Source of the DNA: Brevundimonas sp. SGAir0440
GTDB lineage: Bacteria; Pseudomonadota; Alphaproteobacteria; Caulobacterales; Caulobacteraceae
DNA: 64,000 nucleotides
NCBI RefSeq assembly: GCF_005484585.1
Contig: NZ_CP039435.1
Coordinates: forward strand, 1,426,001 to 1,490,000
Direction of reading: 5' to 3'
Below the pieces are notes generated by a model. It saw nothing but the letters and a program-made list of their open reading frames with translations, was not told where the DNA came from and made no database searches. Position 1 is the stretch's first letter. Every line of letters starts with the position of its first letter. Shown here in pieces: positions 63,919-64,000 of this stretch. Made by a program: the position numbers and the translations under genes.

Positions 63919-64000
63919 ACATCTGCTCGGGAGGCGGGCGTATAGCAGCGGCCGTTCCGATCTTGCAATGGGAAAACGAGCCAATCGAAACGATATTTAT

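Noticed and set aside
63844..64000. tRNA-Asn as an integration site of an element
   Set aside because: No integrase and no copy of the tRNA 3' end elsewhere in the window; the neighbour is the Mrp operon.

Overview
The window is high-GC, gene-dense chromosomal DNA of an alphaproteobacterium, most likely a member of the Caulobacteraceae such as Brevundimonas. This rests on gene content: a SciP-type DUF1153 cell-cycle regulator beside the flagellar hook genes, FliX divergent from flgI with a FlbY-like gene in the same flagellar operon, a one-cysteine DksA, a class I lysyl-tRNA synthetase, and LexA boxes of the alphaproteobacterial direct-repeat type (GTTC-N7-GTTC). No plasmid, phage, IS element or CRISPR array is visible. 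Nearly all of it reads as vertically inherited core and housekeeping DNA.

Layout. 1-7 kb: the end of thiE, a membrane sensor kinase, a Pro/Ala-rich exported protein, a VOC protein, aroC, a J-domain-like protein, pdxH and queA. 7-13 kb: an unexplained repeat-bearing gap, then dadA and a divergent Lrp-type regulator, a DUF4126 protein, RidA, lysS and small exported proteins. 13-24 kb: an S24-type repressor, small hypothetical genes, two overlapping hot-dog thioesterases, an orphan ligase-associated exonuclease, a CBS-hybrid kinase, the queCED operon behind an unusual leader, a thioesterase/HxlR pair, a WYL regulator/VOC pair that share a 23-bp operator-like element, and a response regulator that lacks its phospho-acceptor. 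24-28 kb: a TonB-dependent receptor, mnmA and sciP.

28-36 kb is a flagellar hook locus. fliK-flgD-flgE runs leftward from a good sigma-54 promoter, and flgK-flgL runs rightward. 36-39 kb holds a radical SAM/UdgX two-gene operon with a LexA box directly before its start codon. 39-43 kb is an Mla-type lipid transport operon (mlaE-mlaF-mlaD-lipoprotein). 43-49 kb has uvrA with its own LexA box, a group III truncated haemoglobin, small lipoprotein genes and an ABC-F protein. 49-54 kb is a second flagellar locus (flgI-flgJ-flbY followed by an EAL-domain gene, with fliX divergent), then dksA and gltX. 57-63.6 kb is a complete Mrp/Mnh cation/proton antiporter operon in which every gene overlaps the next by 4 bp. 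A tRNA-Asn gene closes the window.

The best leads are: (1) two LexA boxes, one placing the radical SAM/UdgX pair in the SOS response; (2) the matched 23-bp elements before the WYL regulator and before its VOC neighbour; (3) tandem terminator-like hairpins in the queC leader; (4) 9-bp periodic TTAGACNNN repeats in the queA-dadA gap; and (5) the response regulator with Ser and Gly in place of the conserved Asp and Thr. All calls were made by reading the sequence; no database search was run.
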